From CAVRTM01 sp963696105 (GTDB taxonomy: Bacteria; Actinomycetota; Actinomycetes; Actinomycetales; Dermatophilaceae), in contig CAVOIP010000005.1 in assembly GCA_963696105.1 (NCBI GenBank), forward strand, positions 124,001 to 188,000: DNA of 64,000 nt, written 5' to 3'. The translations under genes were made by a program, and so were the position numbers. The notes beneath the pieces are model-generated. The model was given only the letters and a program-made list of their open reading frames with translations, made no database searches and was not told the origin of the DNA. Positions 62,215 to 64,000 of the stretch are shown in pieces (within the stretch, counting starts at the first letter, position 1; each line of letters opens with the position of its first letter).

Positions 62215-63158
62215 CAGGCTCCTCCAGCCCCGGCCGGGCGCGCAAACCGCTTGGTCTTCTGCTTCTTCTGACCGAAGCCGCGCCCGAAGTGCCGCTCGAT
62301 GTAGTACTGGCCGACCATCAGGACGCTCGTGGCGATGAGGTAGAAGATCACCGCGGCCACGAGCACCTCGAAGGTGCGGTAGGTGCGCGACCCGATCGAC
62401 GTGAGCTGGAAGAACAGCTCGTCACCGAGCGGGATCGCGATCAGCAGGGACGTGTCCTTGAGCATGGCGATCGTCTCGTTGCCGGTCGGCGGCACGATCA
62501 CGCGCATGGCCTGCGGCAGGATGACCCGACGCATGGCCTGGGCGCGGTTCATGCCGATCGCCTGGGCCGCCTCGCTCTGGCCGGGGTCGACCGACAGGAT
62601 CCCGGCCCGGGCGATCTCGGCCATGTAGGCCGCCTCGGAGAGCCCGAGTCCGAGGACCGCGCCGAACAGGCCGGCGAAGAGCTCGTTGGCGTTGAGGCTG
62701 AGGAAGCGCAGGTCGCCCTGAAGTCCGAGCAGCTGCATGATCTTCCAGTCGAACGGAACCCCGAGGCTGAGGCCGCCCTTCTGGAAGAGGATGCCGAGAG
62801 CGCCCATGATCGTCAGCAGCACGTAGCGCGGCACGCTGCGGAAGAACCAGGTGAACAGCCAGGCGACGCCCGAGAGCACCGGGTTCGGCGAGAGTCGCAT
62901 GATGGCGAGGATCACACCGCCGGAGACGCCGACCAGCATCGACAGCACCGTCACCAGCAGGGTCCCGATGTAGAAGCCGCGCAGCACCGGCGTCTGCTGC
63001 ATGGCCTGGAAGATGAACGACCAGTCGAACGCCGGGTTGGTGAGCAGCATGCTGACGAACATCGCCGCGAGCACCAGGATGATCGCGATGGCGACCCATC
63101 TGCCGGGGTGGCGGACCGGTACGGCGTGGATGCGGCCCGGCCGGTCGTCGTCCCTCAT
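62214..63158 (-). CDS. Polar amino-acid ABC transporter permease (HisMQ family)
   Basis: A 314-aa permease with about 5-6 membrane segments beginning at WVAIAIILVLAAMFVSMLL. RSVPRYVLLTIMGALGILF and the EAA loop EAAQAIGMNRAQAMRRVILPQ are diagnostic of the HisMQ/GlnP group. A single permease gene implies a homodimer. ATG 63158. The C-terminus is unusually Lys/Gln-rich (GQKKQKTKRF). Confidence 0.94.
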   Translation of the reverse strand: MRDDDRPGRIHAVPVRHPGRWVAIAIILVLAAMFVSMLLTNPAFDWSFIFQAMQQTPVLRGFYIGTLLVTVLSMLVGVSGGVILAIMRLSPNPVLSGVAWLFTWFFRSVPRYVLLTIMGALGILFQKGGLSLGVPFDWKIMQLLGLQGDLRFLSLNANELFAGLFGAVLGLGLSEAAYMAEIARAGILSVDPGQSEAAQAIGMNRAQAMRRVILPQAMRVIVPPTGNETIAMLKDTSLLIAIPLGDELFFQLTSIGSRTYRTFEVLVAAVIFYLIATSVLMVGQYYIERHFGRGFGQKKQKTKRFARPAGAGGA

Positions 63159-63163
63159 GGCGG

Positions 63164-64000
63164 TCAGGGGTTGACGGCGAAGTCGGAGATGGCGCCGGCC
63201 TCGTTGCCCCACTTGGCGAGGATCTTCTTGTACGCCCCGGACGCGTCGAGAGCCTTCAGCGCGTCGGCGATGGCCTGGGCGAAGTCCTTCTCAGCCTTGG
63301 GCACGACCGCGCCGTACGGTGCCGCGTCGTAGATGCCGCCGGCCGCCGCGATCTTGCCGCCGGACTGCTTGATCGCGTAGGCCACGACCGGGGAGTCCGC
63401 GAGCATGGCGTCAGCCTTGCCCGAGGCGACCGCCGCGGTCGCCTGGTCCTGGCCGGTGTAGACCAGCACGTTGATCGGCTTGCCCGCGGCCGCGCACTTC
63501 TTGGCTTTGGCCGGCAGGTCCTCCTCCTGCTGCACCGTGCCCTTCTGGACGGCGACGTTGAGTCCGCAGGGGTCGTTGGGGTTGACCTTCTTGGGGTTGC
63601 CCGGCGCGGTGGCCCACTGGGTGCCGGCGTTGAAGTAGCTGACCATGTTGACCTGCTGCTTGCGCTTGTCGTTGATGGTGAAGCTCGAGACGCCCATGTC
63701 GTACTTGCCGCCCTGCACGCCGGTGATGATGGAGTCGAACTTCGCCGGCTGCCACTGCACCTTCACGCCGAGGGTCTGACCCACGGCGTTGAACAGGTCG
63801 ACGTCCATCCCCTCGACGGTGGCGCCGTCAGCGGCCAGGAACTCGTTGGGCGCGTACGACGCGTCGGTGCCGATCACGATGGTTCCGGCGGACTTGACCT
63901 TGGGCGGCAGCTTGGCGGCCAGCGCCGCATCCTTGGTCTGGGTGGGCGCCGGTGCCGTGCTGGTCTTGTTGTCCCCACTGGAGAGGGAGCTGTTGCCGCA
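63164..64000 (-). CDS. Amino-acid ABC transporter substrate-binding lipoprotein, N-terminal end cut
   Basis: A periplasmic-type (extracytoplasmic) SBP of family 3. From the window edge it reads CGNSSLSSGDNKTS, so the last codon (63998-64000) is the lipobox Cys and only the signal peptide is missing. TIVIGTDASYAPNEFLAADG, FDSIITGVQGGKYDMGVSSF and AVQKGTVQQEED are SBP_bac_3 landmarks. First gene of the transporter operon; stop is five bp before the permease ATG. Confidence 0.94.
   Translation of the reverse strand, partial: CGNSSLSSGDNKTSTAPAPTQTKDAALAAKLPPKVKSAGTIVIGTDASYAPNEFLAADGATVEGMDVDLFNAVGQTLGVKVQWQPAKFDSIITGVQGGKYDMGVSSFTINDKRKQQVNMVSYFNAGTQWATAPGNPKKVNPNDPCGLNVAVQKGTVQQEEDLPAKAKKCAAAGKPINVLVYTGQDQATAAVASGKADAMLADSPVVAYAIKQSGGKIAAAGGIYDAAPYGAVVPKAEKDFAQAIADALKALDASGAYKKILAKWGNEAGAISDFAVNP

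Overview
The window comes from a high-GC actinobacterium, most likely a Nocardioidaceae-like member of the Propionibacteriales (inference). Evidence: GTG starts are common, genes overlap by ATGA/GTGA/TGATG, and the gene set is actinobacterial (Rv2466c-type thiol oxidoreductase, trHbO globin, dynamin-like GTPase pair, EttA, PrsW-family protease).

Layout. 1-12 kb: central metabolism (rpiB end, DsbA-like protein, pepN, malQ, MscS channel, trHbO globin, GH13 alpha-glucosidase, luciferase-like oxidoreductase, MFS exporter). 12-21 kb: acyl-CoA/lipid block with two thioesterases, an APH-like phosphotransferase plus SDR, and a four-gene operon (acyl-CoA dehydrogenase, two SDRs, quinone oxidoreductase) beside a TetR regulator. 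Two near-identical 16-bp palindromes sit in front of both transcription units. 21-25.6 kb: PucR regulator and an operon of NTF2-like protein, NCS1 permease and cyclase-family amidohydrolase. 25.6-38.6 kb: ettA, ssb, a dynamin-like GTPase pair, a small gene under a LexA-type box, P450, secreted GH16, tRNA-Arg, epoxide-hydrolase-like protein, PrsW-like protease and oligoribonuclease. 38.7-42.5 kb: tRNA-His followed by a decayed island (truncated arginine deiminase, SHOCT protein, lipoprotein, internally deleted carboxylesterase). 42.6-50.1 kb: PP2C phosphatase, DUF1330, PGPGW protein, membrane-anchored esterase, a maleylacetate reductase-VOC-pirin operon, MBL-fold hydrolase and a small Cys-rich protein. 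50.1-58.6 kb: 2-oxoacid dehydrogenase E1 alpha/beta plus a free lipoyl protein, a YbhN-like flippase, and a GntR-controlled transporter-pxpABC operon for 5-oxoproline use that ends in an unrecognised 57-aa ORF. 58.9-64 kb: Gly-rich protein, SRPBCC-hemerythrin fusion and a polar amino-acid ABC transporter cut by the window edge.

Several intact-looking conserved genes (ettA, acyl-CoA dehydrogenase, E1 alpha, E1 beta, the pxp transporter, the Gly-rich protein) are broken by isolated single-base insertions. Their number and their almost uniform insertion sense suggest residual assembly error more than biology. The arginine deiminase and carboxylesterase, in contrast, have lost large blocks and look like true pseudogenes. 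The best regulatory signals are the shared TetR-type operators (14068, 20503), a GntR-type palindrome inside a promoter spacer (54586) and an SOS box (33229).
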